64,000 nt of DNA from Deinococcus puniceus (GCF_001644565.1 NZ_CP011387.1:542501-606500); one strand, 5' to 3'. Numbered from the stretch's first letter, positions 20,606 through 30,762 are shown. Notes: a model not told the origin generated them from the letters alone. Numbers and translations: made by a program.

Positions 20606-22522
20606 TCAGGCTGTAGCCCACGTCGGAATCGGGTTGCGGAGCATGGCCTCAAACTGCTGCGCGTTGCATGGCCGGGCCAGAAAGTAGCCCTGCCCGCTGT
20701 GACAACCGAGGGCGCGGACGGTTTGCAGTTGCTCGAAGGTTTCGATGCCCTCAGCGGTGACGTGTAGCCCCGCGATTGCGCTGACCTGCACCACAGCATT
20801 GATCATGCCCTGCGCGTAGCGTTGATCGAGTTCCGATCCGGCCAGATGCCTCGTGAAACTCTGATCCATCTTCAGTGTCCTGACAGGTAAGGTGCGCAGG
20901 CGGGCGAGGTTGGAATACCCGATGCCAAAATCGTCGATGGTCAGGCCCACTCCCGTTTTTTTAAGCGCATGGAGAGCCTCCACAGTACTGGAATTGTCCT
21001 GCATCAGCGTGGTTTCGGTCAGTTCCAACTCTAGGCGGCGGGCGGGCAGGTCATATTCGTTCAGGAGTTCGGTGATCTGCTGGGCAAAATTAGATTGAAG
21101 TAGTTGCAATACGGACACGTTGACACACAGCGTGACGTCGGGCCATAGACGCGCATAGCCGCAACTCTGCTGCAAAGCCCACAGGCCAAGTGCATTGATC
21201 AGGCCGCTCTGTTCGGCCACCGGAATAAAGGCAGCCGGTGAAACCCAGCCGAAAACGGGATGATGCCAGCGCATTAGCACCTCCGCTTTCACGAGTTCGC
21301 CGGTTTTGAGATTGTAGAGGGGCTGGAAGACCAGTGAAATCTCTTGCCGCTCCAAGGCTCCAGCCAACTCGCGGGCCAGTTCTTGCCTGTATTCCGTGTC
21401 GGCGTCGTCGGCAGTGTTGTAGCGGCGGACATTCTGCTTGCCGTTGCGCTTGACAGCAAACATGGCACTGTCTGCATGACGCAGGAGTTCTTCACTCGTC
21501 AGGCCGTCTTCAGGGTAAACGCTGATACCGATACTGAGCGTAAGGCGGAAGTGATTGAATTCTGCCCCCAGTTCCAAGCCATCGGTCTGAAGATGATCGA
21601 GGATCTGCTGCCCCAGCAATTCGGCATCTTCTCCTGTCATCTCTGGCAAAACCACCACAAACTCGTCTCCGTTCAGGCGAGTCACTACTGCCTGTGGCCC
21701 CGACAACTTCAAGAGCAGTTGGGCCACCTGCTTTAACAAATCGTCGCCTTTGGTGTGGCCCAGCGTATCGTTCACTAGCTTGAAACTGTCGATATCAATA
21801 AAAAGGAGGGCTAAGATATTAGACTGAGGATGTTCCAGAAAATCTTGTAGATAATGTTCTAAATAGCGTCTATTCTGCAGATCGGTTAGGATATCAGTAT
21901 GTGCGATTCTTTCAAGCGTAGCCATTTTGGTGATATGCGCTGTCTGTATCTCCTTTTTCATCATGTATCCCTTAGATCCAATCAAAATAATCCACCCAAC
22001 AGAATTAAGCTGTATAAGAGCCATTAGGTTTGGAATCGCTTCTGTGGTAATTAGACTATTGATCATATAGATCAGGCTTATAAGTGACAGTGTGGCCATG
22101 AGAAACAATGAATATCGCCAGTAGAAAACGAGTGTACTATTGATCAGAGCGAAAATTAGAAGTGCATAAAGCCACATCAAATGCTCCATAACGCCAATAG
22201 AAAAATAATCCCCTGTCGAGAATAGGAGGAGTGTAATTAACTTTGTAACAATAGGGAAAGCGCATCCAATAAACGTAATAATATATGGAACTTCACTAGT
22301 TGGATACATTCTGATGGCGACCCAAGAACCTGCATACCACACCGCGCAAACTGCATAGATGGGCAGATTATAGACGTGGTGGCTTAAGCCGTCATCGGTG
22401 ATGATGATAGTCGCAACTGCCAGCAGGCAAAGAAGGGGCAGAATGATTGTGATGGCCTGTCGCCTCATGCGAACTATGCTGTCAGTCAGATCTAGCTGAA
22501 TTTCCCTCACGCTGTCTGGCAT
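20606..22522 (-). CDS. Membrane-bound GGDEF-EAL c-di-GMP protein
   Basis: The intact 638-residue paralogue. Residues 1-190 form a sensor of six or seven membrane helices of unrecognised family, followed by a short linker, a GGDEF domain (about 200-370) with NGDEF at 284-288, and an EAL domain (about 385-630). The cyclase motif lacks its first Gly and there is no RxxD site, so cyclase activity is doubtful. The EAL domain has [55 protein letters not shown] and SGQGYF, all expected for a phosphodiesterase. The sensor part is AT-richer than the neighbourhood. TATAGT lies seven bases before the ATG. Confidence 0.93.
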   Translation of the reverse strand: MPDSVREIQLDLTDSIVRMRRQAITIILPLLCLLAVATIIITDDGLSHHVYNLPIYAVCAVWYAGSWVAIRMYPTSEVPYIITFIGCAFPIVTKLITLLLFSTGDYFSIGVMEHLMWLYALLIFALINSTLVFYWRYSLFLMATLSLISLIYMINSLITTEAIPNLMALIQLNSVGWIILIGSKGYMMKKEIQTAHITKMATLERIAHTDILTDLQNRRYLEHYLQDFLEHPQSNILALLFIDIDSFKLVNDTLGHTKGDDLLKQVAQLLLKLSGPQAVVTRLNGDEFVVVLPEMTGEDAELLGQQILDHLQTDGLELGAEFNHFRLTLSIGISVYPEDGLTSEELLRHADSAMFAVKRNGKQNVRRYNTADDADTEYRQELARELAGALERQEISLVFQPLYNLKTGELVKAEVLMRWHHPVFGWVSPAAFIPVAEQSGLINALGLWALQQSCGYARLWPDVTLCVNVSVLQLLQSNFAQQITELLNEYDLPARRLELELTETTLMQDNSSTVEALHALKKTGVGLTIDDFGIGYSNLARLRTLPVRTLKMDQSFTRHLAGSELDQRYAQGMINAVVQVSAIAGLHVTAEGIETFEQLQTVRALGCHSGQGYFLARPCNAQQFEAMLRNPIPTWATA

Positions 22523-22529
22523 CGAATCA

Positions 22530-22535
22530 ACTATA
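22530..22535 (-). promoter_or_regulatory. Candidate -10 box of the GGDEF-EAL gene (TATAGT)
   Basis: On the minus strand TATAGT ends seven bases before the ATG at 22522. Confidence 0.45.
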
Positions 22536-22625
22536 GCTGAGCTGGGCGGTCAGTTTAGACCAAACCCACCCGTGCCCCCCGATGGACACTCGCCCCGGCC
22601 CCTTGCGCCTATAGTCCAAGGCAAT

Positions 22626-23105
22626 ATGGCGGAAACTATCAACCAGTGGGCGGTCATTACCATCGTCCTCAGCGGCGTCGCGCTTTGCTTTGGCGTGTTC
22701 TTTATTCGCAATCACAACCGCGAAGCACATATGCGGGCCATGATCTTGGCCAGTAGCTTTGCCACCATTTTTCTGGTGCTGTACTTGACCCGCCTCGGCC
22801 TCGGCTACGAAAAGAGATACGCAGGCCCCGACACGTGGCGCACGGCCTATTACGTGCTGCTGATCAGCCACATCATTCTGGCCACCCTGAACTTGCCGCT
22901 GGCCTTGGGTGCCCTCTGGAACGCCTATAAGGGGCTGAAGGCCGCCAAAAATTTGAGCAATATCGACGCGCCCGTTGCCCGTGGCTTCTTCAACAAACAC
23001 CGGGCATGGGTGCGCTGGACAGTGCCAGTCTGGCTGTATGTGGCGGTCACAGGCTGGATCATCTATCTGGTGCTGGGGCAGTACGGCGAGGTCATCAAGG
23101 GGTAA
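22626..23105 (+). CDS. DUF420 (CtaM-like) membrane protein
   Basis: The 159-residue product has four hydrophobic helices and the DUF420 pattern: paired histidines in [14 protein letters not shown] and [24 protein letters not shown], and [30 protein letters not shown] at the C-terminus. The family includes CtaM/YozB, needed for assembly of aa3-type oxidases in Gram-positive bacteria. Its presence 4 kb from ctaA and ctaB fits an assembly role, although it is transcribed the other way. The ATG at 22626 was preferred to 22572 because AAGG and a TATAGT box lie just before it. Confidence 0.88.
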   Translation: MAETINQWAVITIVLSGVALCFGVFFIRNHNREAHMRAMILASSFATIFLVLYLTRLGLGYEKRYAGPDTWRTAYYVLLISHIILATLNLPLALGALWNAYKGLKAAKNLSNIDAPVARGFFNKHRAWVRWTVPVWLYVAVTGWIIYLVLGQYGEVIKG

Positions 23106-23137
23106 GGGGACGCGGTCTAAGAGTTCCGAGGTCGAAG

Positions 23138-23183
23138 GGCTGGGGCGGGGGCGATGCTGTGTGCAACAGTTCCCGCCCCAGCC
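23138..23183 (+). terminator. Hairpin after the DUF420 gene
   Basis: GGCTGGGGCGGG (23138-23149) pairs perfectly with 23172-23183, followed by a T-rich stretch. Confidence 0.75.
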
Positions 23184-23235
23184 TTTGCTGTGTTTAGACC
23201 CTTGACCCTGACACGCCCTGCCACTCACGCCCTGC

Positions 23236-23241
23236 TAACGT
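23236..23241 (+). promoter_or_regulatory. Candidate -10 box of panB (TAACGT)
   Basis: TAACGT ends six bases before the panB ATG; no ribosome site lies between them. Confidence 0.4.
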
Positions 23242-23247
23242 AATCCC

Positions 23248-24069
23248 ATGAAACGCAGTGTGCCCGACCTGATGACCGCCGCCGAACCGCTGGTGATGGT
23301 CACGGCTTACGACTATCCCGGCGGAATACACGCCGAGCGGGGCGGGGCCGATCTGATTCTGGTGGGCGACAGCCTCGGCAACGTGGTGCTGGGCTACGAC
23401 TCCACCGCGCCCGTGACACTAAACGACATGATTCACCATGCCCGCGCCGTGCGCCGGGGAGCGCAGGCCACCTTTTTGGTGGTAGATCTGCCGTTTGGCA
23501 CGTACCACACCGGAGTCACCGACGCGATGCGGGCCGCCGTGCGCGTGATTCAGGAAACGGGGGCCGACGCCGTGAAGATGGAAGGGGCCACCCCCGAGGT
23601 GCTGGACGTGGTGCGCGTGCTGAGCCGCAACGGCATTCCGGTGATGGGCCACGTGGGCCTGATGCCCCAGACCGCCACCGCGCAGGGCGGCCTGAAGGTG
23701 CAGGGCAAAGACGAGGAAAGCGCCCGCCGCACCGTAGACGGCGCACAAGCCTTGCAGGACGCCGGAGCCTTTGCGGTAGTGCTGGAGGCCATTCCCGCCC
23801 GTTTGGCCCGCCTGATCACCGAGCGCCTGACCGTGCCCACCATCGGCATCGGCGCGGGCGTGCATTGCAAGGGTCAGGTGCTGGTGTACCACGACCTGCT
23901 GGGCCTCTACGAGGGCGACGAAAAGAAGCTGGCTAAGCGCTATGCCGAACTGGGACGGGACGCCCGCGAAGCCATTGCGGCCTATGCCGCCGAAGTCCGG
24001 GCCGGGCAGTTTCCGACCAAAGAGCAGAGCTTTGTGATGAAGGATGACGTGCTGGGCAAGTTGTATTAG
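23248..24069 (+). CDS. panB: 3-methyl-2-oxobutanoate hydroxymethyltransferase
   Basis: The 273-residue product makes ketopantoate from alpha-ketoisovalerate and methylene-tetrahydrofolate, the first step of pantothenate synthesis. Family blocks are clear: [34 protein letters not shown] (with the metal-binding Asp), [47 protein letters not shown], and [42 protein letters not shown]. Length is typical. It stands alone; panC and panD are not in the window. Confidence 0.98.
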   Translation: MKRSVPDLMTAAEPLVMVTAYDYPGGIHAERGGADLILVGDSLGNVVLGYDSTAPVTLNDMIHHARAVRRGAQATFLVVDLPFGTYHTGVTDAMRAAVRVIQETGADAVKMEGATPEVLDVVRVLSRNGIPVMGHVGLMPQTATAQGGLKVQGKDEESARRTVDGAQALQDAGAFAVVLEAIPARLARLITERLTVPTIGIGAGVHCKGQVLVYHDLLGLYEGDEKKLAKRYAELGRDAREAIAAYAAEVRAGQFPTKEQSFVMKDDVLGKLY

Positions 24070-24070
24070 G

Positions 24071-24108
24071 GGCTGTAGGACGGGATTGAGAGCAGTTCTC
24101 CTACAGCC
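24071..24108. terminator. Hairpin between panB and the convergent secreted-protein gene
   Basis: GGCTGTAGGA (24071-24080) pairs with 24099-24108; it lies between convergent stops only 42 bases apart. Confidence 0.65.
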
Positions 24109-24111
24109 TAC

Positions 24112-25020
24112 CTAAACCCCGCAGCCCCATTCCAGCACCTTCTGCATGCCCCCAGTCCCCGTGCGGCTTTGCCAGACCGTCGTGCCTTCTCCTTCGTGTA
24201 CGTAGTCGTCTACCAGCACCTCCATGCTACCGTCGCCGTTCAGGTCGGCCACCGCGCCGATTCGCTGGGTCAGCACGCTGGGAAAGGCGTCGGCGGCGGG
24301 CGCTGTTTTGAAGATGCGTTCGCCCAATACGCTGGTTTTGACGCCGCCGGGCAGAGCTTCGCGCACCAGCACCAGCGAGTATTGCCCAGCACGTTCGGCG
24401 TAAAGCGTACTCATCACGCCGTCTGAAAAAGTGACCGGATCGCTGGCGGCCACCATCAAAATGTCGTCCCGTCCATTGCCGTCCAAGTCCGTGCGGAGCA
24501 GTTGCACGAGGCGCGGCGCGGCAGTCAGGCCCCGTTTTTTCAGTTCGGCAGCCACGATGGCAAGGTAGGGAGCGCTGTTGAGTGGCAGCGCGGTAATCGG
24601 GCGCGGCACCGGATTCCACGGCGCACTCAGAGCGTGGGCCGGAAACACGGTCTTTACGGTGGTCAGGTACCGGGTATCGCGCACCCAGTCGCAGGGATCG
24701 TTGGTTTCGATTCGCCCGCCCACTGTGGCCGCACCTAGTTTGCCCGTTGGCCCCAGCGCAGTTGCCTTCACCGTCGCCTCTATTTGTTGGCGTGCCAGTG
24801 GCCCCAACGACTCTCCGGGCGTCCAGCGGCGTGCAGCGGTGGGGCCGTCCAGCGTGCCCGTAATCGCAGCCGTATTTTCTACCAGCCGGAACAAAATGGC
24901 GCGTGGAGCAGTTGTAGGGGGTGTCACAGCAGGTGTGCCCTGTGCCAAAGCCAGTGGGGCCAGAGCCGGAGGGGTGACAAGTGCAGTCAACAGGAAGGCG
25001 AGGCGGCGAATGTCGGGCAT
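24112..25020 (-). CDS. Secreted protein with FG-GAP-like Asp-rich repeats
   Basis: The 302-residue product has a clear signal peptide (RRLAFLLTALVTPPALAPLALAQ, cleaved near residue 27). The mature part contains calcium-type loops resembling those of FG-GAP/VCBS or dockerin repeats: RTDLDGNGRDDILMV at mid-protein and VADLNGDGSMEVLVDDYVH near the end. Two cysteines (DPCDWV and the C-terminal WGCGV) could form a disulfide. No enzymatic motif was recognised; such proteins are often surface or periplasmic binding proteins. The ATG at 25020 has GGAGG nine bases upstream. It is probably monocistronic. Confidence 0.75.
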   Translation of the reverse strand: MPDIRRLAFLLTALVTPPALAPLALAQGTPAVTPPTTAPRAILFRLVENTAAITGTLDGPTAARRWTPGESLGPLARQQIEATVKATALGPTGKLGAATVGGRIETNDPCDWVRDTRYLTTVKTVFPAHALSAPWNPVPRPITALPLNSAPYLAIVAAELKKRGLTAAPRLVQLLRTDLDGNGRDDILMVAASDPVTFSDGVMSTLYAERAGQYSLVLVREALPGGVKTSVLGERIFKTAPAADAFPSVLTQRIGAVADLNGDGSMEVLVDDYVHEGEGTTVWQSRTGTGGMQKVLEWGCGV

Positions 25021-25175
25021 GACGAAACCTCCGGGGCAGGTGAGCGAAATAGGGAAGACGCCCCATCGTACTTGGCCCGCTGGACGGCAGAGCAAAACCC
25101 CCGCCGCGCACCACGCTCCATGAAGGGCAGGGTGTATGGCAGGGGCCTTGAAAGGTCAGGACAGTTTTACTTTGC

Positions 25176-26669
25176 TCAGTTCCAGCGTCCGCCCCGCTGC
25201 TGACGGGTTTCCTGCTCCGGCGCGGCGTAGGTTTCTTCGGCGCGGCTCAATTTCTTGCGGCCATACAGCCCTTCCAGAATAAACTCGGCGGCGCTGACCC
25301 GCACGGCGTCGCTGTTGCTGTCGGCAATTTCTACGGCGAGGTCACGCAGGCCGGGAACTTGTGCGGTGGCTTTCATGCCCGCAGCGGGGTCGCCGCCCTG
25401 AGGGAAGCGGAACACGTTGCCGTCTTCAAACCACTTTTCCAGATCGCGGGTGTCGGCGCTGGCGTGGCGGCGGGCGTACACGGCTCCGGCGGCCTTACGA
25501 ATCACGTCGCGGGCCACCTGATCGGCCCCCTTCATCTCGCCCTCGTATTCCAGTTCCATCTTGCCCGTAATGGCAGGAAGGCCCGCGTACACGTCGCTGA
25601 CCCGCACCACCGGTTGGCCGTCTCCGGTCAGGCTGCGGCGTTCGGCGTTGGCGCTCGCCACTTCCATCAAGCTGATCGGCAGGCGCTGAGACACACCCGA
25701 CAGCTTGTCTACGCGGCCATCTTCGCGGGCCTGAAACGCGATTTCCTCGATCAGTTCGGCCATGAATCCGGGCACGGTCACGTCTTCGCCGCGTACCGCT
25801 TCCTGCTCCGTAATATTCATGCCGAGGCGAACGTCGGTGGGGTAGTGGGTGCGGATTTCGCTGCCGATGCGGTCTTTCAGGGGCGTCACGATTTTGCCGC
25901 GTGCCGTGTAGTCTTCCGGGTTGGCCGAGAACACCAGCATGACGTCAAGCTCTAGGCGAATCGGGTAGCCCTTGATCTGCACGTCGCCTTCCTGAAGGAT
26001 GTTGAACAGCGCGACTTGCACTTTGGGGGCAAGGTCGGCCAACTCGTTCACGGCAAAAATGCCTCTGTTGGCGCGGGGCAGCAGGCCAAAGTGCATGCTT
26101 CTCACGTCGCCCAAGCTGGTGCCGAGGCGGGCGGCTTTAATCGGATCGACGTCACCGATCAAGTCGGCCACCGTTACGTCGGGCGTGGCGAGTTTTTCTA
26201 CGTAGCGGTCAGCGCGGGGCAGCCAGCGAATGGGCAAGTCCAGCCCGTGCGCTTCCAGCAGGGCGCGGCCTTCTGCACCCACCGGGTTCAGGGGATCGTC
26301 AGGCATTTCCACGCCCGAAATGACCGGAACAAAGTCGTCCATCAGGCCCGTGATGGCCCGCAGGATTCGGCTCTTGGCTTGGCCGCGCAAGCCCAGCAAA
26401 ATAAAGTTCTGGCGGGCCAGCAGCGCATTCACCAATTGGGGAATCACGGTGTCGTCGTAGCCCACCACGCCGGGAAACAGTTCTTCACCGCTCTGTAATT
26501 TGCGCTTCAGGTTGTCGCGTACCTCGTCATGCACACCTCGCCGCACGCCGTCAAATGGGGAACGGCCCTGAAACGCGGGCGTCTGGAGCAGTTCTTTCAG
26601 CGTCTGCGCTGCGGGAGTCTGAAGTGCCGTGTCGTGCGCCATCCCTGCCGTCGTTTGGGGTGCAGTCAT
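25176..26669 (-). CDS. MoxR/magnesium-chelatase-like AAA+ ATPase
   Basis: The 497-residue product is an AAA+ ATPase of the MoxR/BchI group. After a 70-residue N-terminal segment come Walker A ([12 protein letters not shown], with Ala in place of the last Gly), a Walker B region with [32 protein letters not shown], sensor 1 ([10 protein letters not shown]) and the arginine-finger/sensor 2 block ([15 protein letters not shown]). The remaining 200 residues are helical. MoxR-type ATPases normally act with a von Willebrand A protein to remodel or metallate partners, and the gene is normally next door; here neither neighbour has a VWA or MIDAS motif. The role is therefore open. Confidence 0.85.
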   Translation of the reverse strand: MTAPQTTAGMAHDTALQTPAAQTLKELLQTPAFQGRSPFDGVRRGVHDEVRDNLKRKLQSGEELFPGVVGYDDTVIPQLVNALLARQNFILLGLRGQAKSRILRAITGLMDDFVPVISGVEMPDDPLNPVGAEGRALLEAHGLDLPIRWLPRADRYVEKLATPDVTVADLIGDVDPIKAARLGTSLGDVRSMHFGLLPRANRGIFAVNELADLAPKVQVALFNILQEGDVQIKGYPIRLELDVMLVFSANPEDYTARGKIVTPLKDRIGSEIRTHYPTDVRLGMNITEQEAVRGEDVTVPGFMAELIEEIAFQAREDGRVDKLSGVSQRLPISLMEVASANAERRSLTGDGQPVVRVSDVYAGLPAITGKMELEYEGEMKGADQVARDVIRKAAGAVYARRHASADTRDLEKWFEDGNVFRFPQGGDPAAGMKATAQVPGLRDLAVEIADSNSDAVRVSAAEFILEGLYGRKKLSRAEETYAAPEQETRQQRGGRWN

Positions 26670-26758
26670 GTTGGGGGGAAGGTATCACGCACCTTGTGGG
26701 CGGAATGTGCGGCTTGCTGGAGAATCGGGGTCAAAAGCTGTCGCTCAGGCGGTTTGCG

Positions 26759-27280
26759 CTAGGAAGACGAGGCCGACGACGAAGCCGCGCCGCTGTTGTC
26801 CTGCGCCTGCTGGTCTTCCAGAGCCTTATAGGCGCACACGGCACTCAGGGCCGCCAACAACACCGGAGCCGCGCCAAAGCTGAGCTGCACGTCTTTGCCG
26901 TCCACCACGCCGCCAATGCGTCCGCTCAGGCTGGTTCCGCTGGCGTGGAGCCGCACATCTTTCCCCATCACGCGCCCCGAAAACCGCCCGTGAATCTGCG
27001 AGCCTTCCAGCGTTAAGTCCAGATCGTCGCCCTCGATTCGCCCGCCTAGCCGCACGTGTACGCGGTTGGCCGAGAGTTCGCCGTTGGCATCGAAGCCGCC
27101 GAAGTGTCCGCCGATCCGTCCGTCTACCCGCTCGCCCTTCAAGGTCAGGCGAATATCCTTGCCCTCGAAGCGTCCGCCGATGCGCCCATGCAGCTCCGAG
27201 CCGTTCCAGTCGGCCTGCACGTCATAGCCTTGAGCGAGGCCACCAATCCGCCCGCTGATCTGGACTCGCTGTTCGGTCAT
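26759..27280 (-). CDS. Hypothetical protein of six 22-residue GRIGG repeats
   Basis: I do not recognise this 173-residue protein. Residues 7-140 consist of six tandem repeats of about 22 residues, each near xGRIGGxxxGKDVxLxxxGxxL, with units such as HGRIGGRFEGKDIRLTLKGE and HGRFSGRVMGKDVRLHASGT. The strict Gly spacing and alternating polar/hydrophobic residues suggest a solenoid of short beta strands. A hydrophobic segment (about 136-152, with one Cys) and a Ser/Ala/acidic tail follow. There is no signal peptide. It lies 90 bases upstream of the MoxR-like gene on the same strand, so joint transcription is possible. Confidence 0.72.
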   Translation of the reverse strand: MTEQRVQISGRIGGLAQGYDVQADWNGSELHGRIGGRFEGKDIRLTLKGERVDGRIGGHFGGFDANGELSANRVHVRLGGRIEGDDLDLTLEGSQIHGRFSGRVMGKDVRLHASGTSLSGRIGGVVDGKDVQLSFGAAPVLLAALSAVCAYKALEDQQAQDNSGAASSSASSS

Positions 27281-27311
27281 GCCGCCAGTTTGACATGCCC
27301 CTGCAGCTTGC

Positions 27312-27317
27312 TAGCCT
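27312..27317 (+). promoter_or_regulatory. Candidate -10 box (TAGCCT)
   Basis: TAGCCT ends six bases before the ATG of the acetyltransferase gene at 27324. Confidence 0.4.
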
Positions 27318-27323
27318 CTGCCC

Positions 27324-27797
27324 ATGCTCCGCGCCGCCCTGCCTGCCAACGCCCCCACCATCGCGCTGCACCGCTTTCCTGCCGAGGCCGACGCGCAGGA
27401 GCGGCCCATATATGCGGCGTGGGTAGAAACAGCCCTACAGCACGGCAAGTATCTGGGCTTCCTGATGGTGCTGGATGGGGAAACAGTCATCTCCGGTGCG
27501 GGCCTGACCCTGCTGGAATGGGGGCCGACGCGGGGCGATCCGCAGCCGTTTCGGGGCCGAATCGTGAACGTGTGGACGCACCCTGACCACCGCAGACAAG
27601 GCCACGCCCGCGCCGCCGTGCTGGCCTGCCTGAACGCTGCCCAATGCCGGGGCATCTCGCGCCTCAGCCTCGGCACCACGCCGGAAGCCCGCGCCCTGTA
27701 CGAGTCGTTGGGCTTCCGGGCAAGTGGGGGAGAGCTGGGCCTGACACTGACGGAGAGAGGAGAGAGTCTGATTAGACGGGGCTACCTAGAGGACTAG
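27324..27797 (+). CDS. GNAT-family N-acetyltransferase
   Basis: The 157-residue product has the acetyl-CoA-binding core of the GNAT fold: beta 4 RIVNVWTHPDHRRQGHARAAVLACLNAA contains the Q/RxxGxG/A pyrophosphate loop (RRQGHA), preceded by LMVLDGETVISGAGLTLLEWGP and followed by SRLSLGTTPEARALYESLGF, the usual last strand and helix. The acceptor substrate cannot be read. Its 3' end overlaps the convergent hypothetical gene by 26 bases. Confidence 0.9.
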   Translation: MLRAALPANAPTIALHRFPAEADAQERPIYAAWVETALQHGKYLGFLMVLDGETVISGAGLTLLEWGPTRGDPQPFRGRIVNVWTHPDHRRQGHARAAVLACLNAAQCRGISRLSLGTTPEARALYESLGFRASGGELGLTLTERGESLIRRGYLED

Positions 27798-28284
27798 ACC
27801 GCTTCAAATGAACCTCTTCCCCATCAAGCGATAGAGAAAGAGCTTGACCTTCTTTTTGAAAACGCCCTTTGGTGGGGAATTGAAAGTCTGCTAAATGCCA
27901 CAGAACGCGGGCAAGAGTAAAGCAAACCTCCCCCATTTCTTCGTTGGGAAACTCAGTTCTTGATTTTGTTAATGAAGAGCTGCTGCTCAATGTATTAATC
28001 ATGCCCGTCGTAGCGCTTCTTAGGTCTAAGATGTCTTTGGCGTAGTCAATATAAGAAGTTGAATCAAGCGGTGGGGGCTGTGTTGGGCCTCTGTTTAATT
28101 GGGAAGACATAATGATGTTATACAGAGATTGGTAGAATGGGGCGAACACATCGTCGATCAGCTCCAAAAAATCAGTTGAGTCTGTGTTGGCTGCCGTCTC
28201 GATTTTGGATAGATTGACTTTGAGAGTACTGGCTGCTGATTTTAACAGTTCTATTTCTTCTGGGGCGAGTTTGTATTGGGTCAT
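27772..28284 (-). CDS. Hypothetical AT-rich orphan protein
   Basis: I do not recognise this 170-residue protein. It is mostly helical and soluble, with an acidic N-terminal half (APEEIELLKSAASTLKVNLSKIET), a Pro-rich turn (RGPTQPPPLD) and a Ser run near residue 117. Its DNA is clearly poorer in GC than the genes around it, with many A/T third positions, which suggests recent transfer. The start at 28284 is chosen for the natural MTQYKLAPEE beginning; an ATG at 28395 is possible but adds a stretch of poor coding character. It converges with, and overlaps, the acetyltransferase gene. Confidence 0.6.
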   Translation of the reverse strand: MTQYKLAPEEIELLKSAASTLKVNLSKIETAANTDSTDFLELIDDVFAPFYQSLYNIIMSSQLNRGPTQPPPLDSTSYIDYAKDILDLRSATTGMINTLSSSSSLTKSRTEFPNEEMGEVCFTLARVLWHLADFQFPTKGRFQKEGQALSLSLDGEEVHLKRSSPLGSPV

Positions 28285-28439
28285 AAATGTTCGGCAGATG
28301 AAACTGGGAGTGCAGTCAGATTTGAGATGTGGCATCCGATCTTCAGGACTCAACCTTCCGGTTGGAAAGTGTAGCAAATCCACATCCAAATTCACTGAGC
28401 GGTTGCCCCTCCCCCGCCCCGCGCTATCCTGCGCCCCAT

Positions 28440-29885
28440 ATGTCTCAGGTGTCGGGTGTAAACGGGTCGGGCTACCAAACAGTGATCGGGTTAGAGGTGC
28501 ATTTGCAGTTGCGGACGCGCACCAAGATTTTTACGGCGTGTCCTGCCGACTACCACGGCGCGGGGCCGAACGAATTTACTGACCCGATGGTGCTGGGCCT
28601 GCCCGGTGCGCTGCCCACCCTCAACCGTGAGGCCGTAGAACTGGGCATGATGTTCGGCCTCGGCCTCAACTGCGACGTGTCGGGCTTTACGCAGTTTCAC
28701 CGGAAAAACTACTTTTACCCCGATTCCCCCAAGAATTTTCAGTTGTCGCAGTATGACCGCCCGATTGCGCGGGACGGCTATCTGGACGTAGAGGGCGGGC
28801 GTGTGCGGATTACCCGCGCCCACTTGGAGGACGATGCGGGCAAGCTGATGCACCCTACCTACGCGCCCTACAGCCTGCTTGACCTGAACCGCGCTGGCTC
28901 GGCCCTGATCGAAATGGTCACGGAGGCCGATATTAAGGGGCCGGAGCAGGCCCGCGCCTTCTTAGAGGCGGTGCAGGCCATCGCGCAGGCCCTTGGCGTT
29001 TCGGACGCCACGCCGGAAGAGGGCAAGATGCGCTGCGACGTGAATATCAGTGTGCATAAGCCGGGAACGCCTTGGGGCACCAAAGTAGAGGTGAAGAACC
29101 TGAACTCGTTTCGCAGCGTGGCCCGCGCCATCGACTACGAGGCGGCGCGTCAGGCCCGCGTGCTGGACGGCGGTGGCAGCATTACCCAAGACACGCTGGG
29201 CTGGGATGAAGGCGGCCAGAAAACCTTCCTGATGAGAACCAAGGAGGGCGAGGCCGATTACCGCTACTTTCCGGAGCCCGATCTGCCCCCGCTGGACATC
29301 ACGCCGGACTGGATAGAGCTGGTGCGGGCGCGGATGCCGGAACTGCCTGCCCAAAAGCGGGCGCGGTATGTCGCAGCGGGCGTGCGCGAGGCCGACGCCG
29401 ACACCCTGAGCTTGGATGTGAACCTCAGCCGCTTTTATGACGAAGCGTTGTCAGAGAACCCTTCACCAGATGCACAGCGGTTGTCGAACTGGCTGCTCAC
29501 CGAAGTCACTGGATTTCTTGCGGCCAGTGAGCAGGGCATTCGGGACACGGCGCTTCAGCCCGCGCATCTGGCCGCGCTCGTGCGCCTGATCGACGCTGGA
29601 ACCATCAGCGGCAAGATTGCCAAAGACCTGCTGCCCGACGTGATGGCGGGCCAGAATCCCGAAACGCTGGTGCAGGAGCGCGGGCTGACGGTGGTCACCG
29701 ATACCGGAGCCATAGACGCTGCCATAGACGCGGCCATGACTGCCAATCCCAAAGCCGTGGAACAGTTCCGCGCCGGAAATGCCAAAGCCGCCAACGCCCT
29801 GTTCGGCCCCATTATGAAAGCGATGGGCGGCCAAGCCAAACCCGAAGTCGTGCGAGACCAACTGCTGAAAAAGCTGGCCGAATGA
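28440..29885 (+). CDS. gatB: Aspartyl/glutamyl-tRNA amidotransferase subunit B
   Basis: The 481-residue product is GatB, which phosphorylates and amidates Glu-tRNA(Gln) and/or Asp-tRNA(Asn) together with GatA and GatC. Diagnostic blocks are [80 protein letters not shown], the [19 protein letters not shown] block and [13 protein letters not shown]; the C-terminal YqeY-like tRNA-binding domain follows from about residue 330. In this copy the zinc-site cysteines are not obvious. gatA and gatC are outside the window. A TATCCT hexamer lies nine bases before the ATG. Confidence 0.97.
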   Translation: MSQVSGVNGSGYQTVIGLEVHLQLRTRTKIFTACPADYHGAGPNEFTDPMVLGLPGALPTLNREAVELGMMFGLGLNCDVSGFTQFHRKNYFYPDSPKNFQLSQYDRPIARDGYLDVEGGRVRITRAHLEDDAGKLMHPTYAPYSLLDLNRAGSALIEMVTEADIKGPEQARAFLEAVQAIAQALGVSDATPEEGKMRCDVNISVHKPGTPWGTKVEVKNLNSFRSVARAIDYEAARQARVLDGGGSITQDTLGWDEGGQKTFLMRTKEGEADYRYFPEPDLPPLDITPDWIELVRARMPELPAQKRARYVAAGVREADADTLSLDVNLSRFYDEALSENPSPDAQRLSNWLLTEVTGFLAASEQGIRDTALQPAHLAALVRLIDAGTISGKIAKDLLPDVMAGQNPETLVQERGLTVVTDTGAIDAAIDAAMTANPKAVEQFRAGNAKAANALFGPIMKAMGGQAKPEVVRDQLLKKLAE

Positions 29886-29914
29886 GCGTTAAACAGGTTT
29901 GCTGGCTCCCCACG

Positions 29915-29949
29915 CTTTTCCCACTCACCACTGACCACTCACCACTCCC
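29915..29949 (-). repeat. GTGAGTGG repeat, family B (copy 1)
   Basis: Read on the minus strand, GAGTGGTGAGTGGTCAGTGG continues into GTGAGTGGGAAAAG. It lies directly before the membrane protein gene at 29961, which leaves no room for a ribosome site there. Confidence 0.65.
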
Positions 29950-29960
29950 TGTTCCCCATC

Positions 29961-30683
29961 ATGGCTGACGAAATGCACGCCCCCATTCCCAAGCCCGCGC
30001 CAAACGCCGACGCTCCCCGCTGGCGTTCGCTGGCGCTGGCGGCGTTGTGGGTGCAGGTCGCTTCTCTGTTCGGTCTGGTGGCCTATGTGCTGTGGCGCGG
30101 CAATGCGGCGGGCGGGCTGGATGAACTGGTCTGGCTCAGCGCCTTCGATTCTTTCCTCGCCGCGCTGGTGATGTGGTGGTGGACGGCCACGTTTGCCCGC
30201 GTGACGCTGGGGCAGGCCATTTCGACTGAACCCTTGCCGGGGCCAGTTGCGCCGGGTGCGGGCCAACTCCGGGCACTGCGGGCTGCGTTTCCTTGGCTCA
30301 CGGCGCTCCGGCTCTCGCTCTGGTTCCTGACCGTGCTGAGCGTCGTCAACACCTCATCTTCGGAGGCCAATCCGGTGGCCCTGACCGCCCTGCTGACGGT
30401 GTGGGGCGCGGCGATTTTTGCCAGTAACGCCATGTACGGCAGCCTTGCACGCTTGGCACCCAACCCCGCTGACCCACTGGGCCGCGAACGGTTGCTGGGC
30501 TGGCTGAACCTGTCGGCGGCCCTCGCCGTTGCCATGACAGTGGTCAATGTCGTGCCCACCGCCGGGTTCAGTTCTGAGCCCAACCTCACCAGTCAGGTGG
30601 TGTACGGGGTGGCGGGCCTTCTGGACGTGGCGGCCACGCTGCTGGCGTTCCGGGCGCTCCAGACCATGCCCACGGAAGCCTGA
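29961..30683 (+). CDS. Hypothetical membrane protein with six helices
   Basis: The 240-residue product has a Pro-rich cytoplasmic start (about 1-20) and six predicted membrane helices, around residues 23-46, 54-80, 108-130, 137-160, 172-193 and 205-228. The sequence pattern is reminiscent of DUF4328-type proteins, such as [19 protein letters not shown] followed by a paired charged loop, but I cannot assign a function. No ribosome site is visible because a family B repeat abuts the start. gatB lies upstream on the same strand, 75 bases away. Confidence 0.7.
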   Translation: MADEMHAPIPKPAPNADAPRWRSLALAALWVQVASLFGLVAYVLWRGNAAGGLDELVWLSAFDSFLAALVMWWWTATFARVTLGQAISTEPLPGPVAPGAGQLRALRAAFPWLTALRLSLWFLTVLSVVNTSSSEANPVALTALLTVWGAAIFASNAMYGSLARLAPNPADPLGRERLLGWLNLSAALAVAMTVVNVVPTAGFSSEPNLTSQVVYGVAGLLDVAATLLAFRALQTMPTEA

Positions 30684-30762
30684 CGCCGAGTGGGGCGGCC
30701 CCGCGCTTGTTTGTGCCGCCTACAGACCGCCCCCGCTGCCAAACGGTATGCTTCCCGCATTC

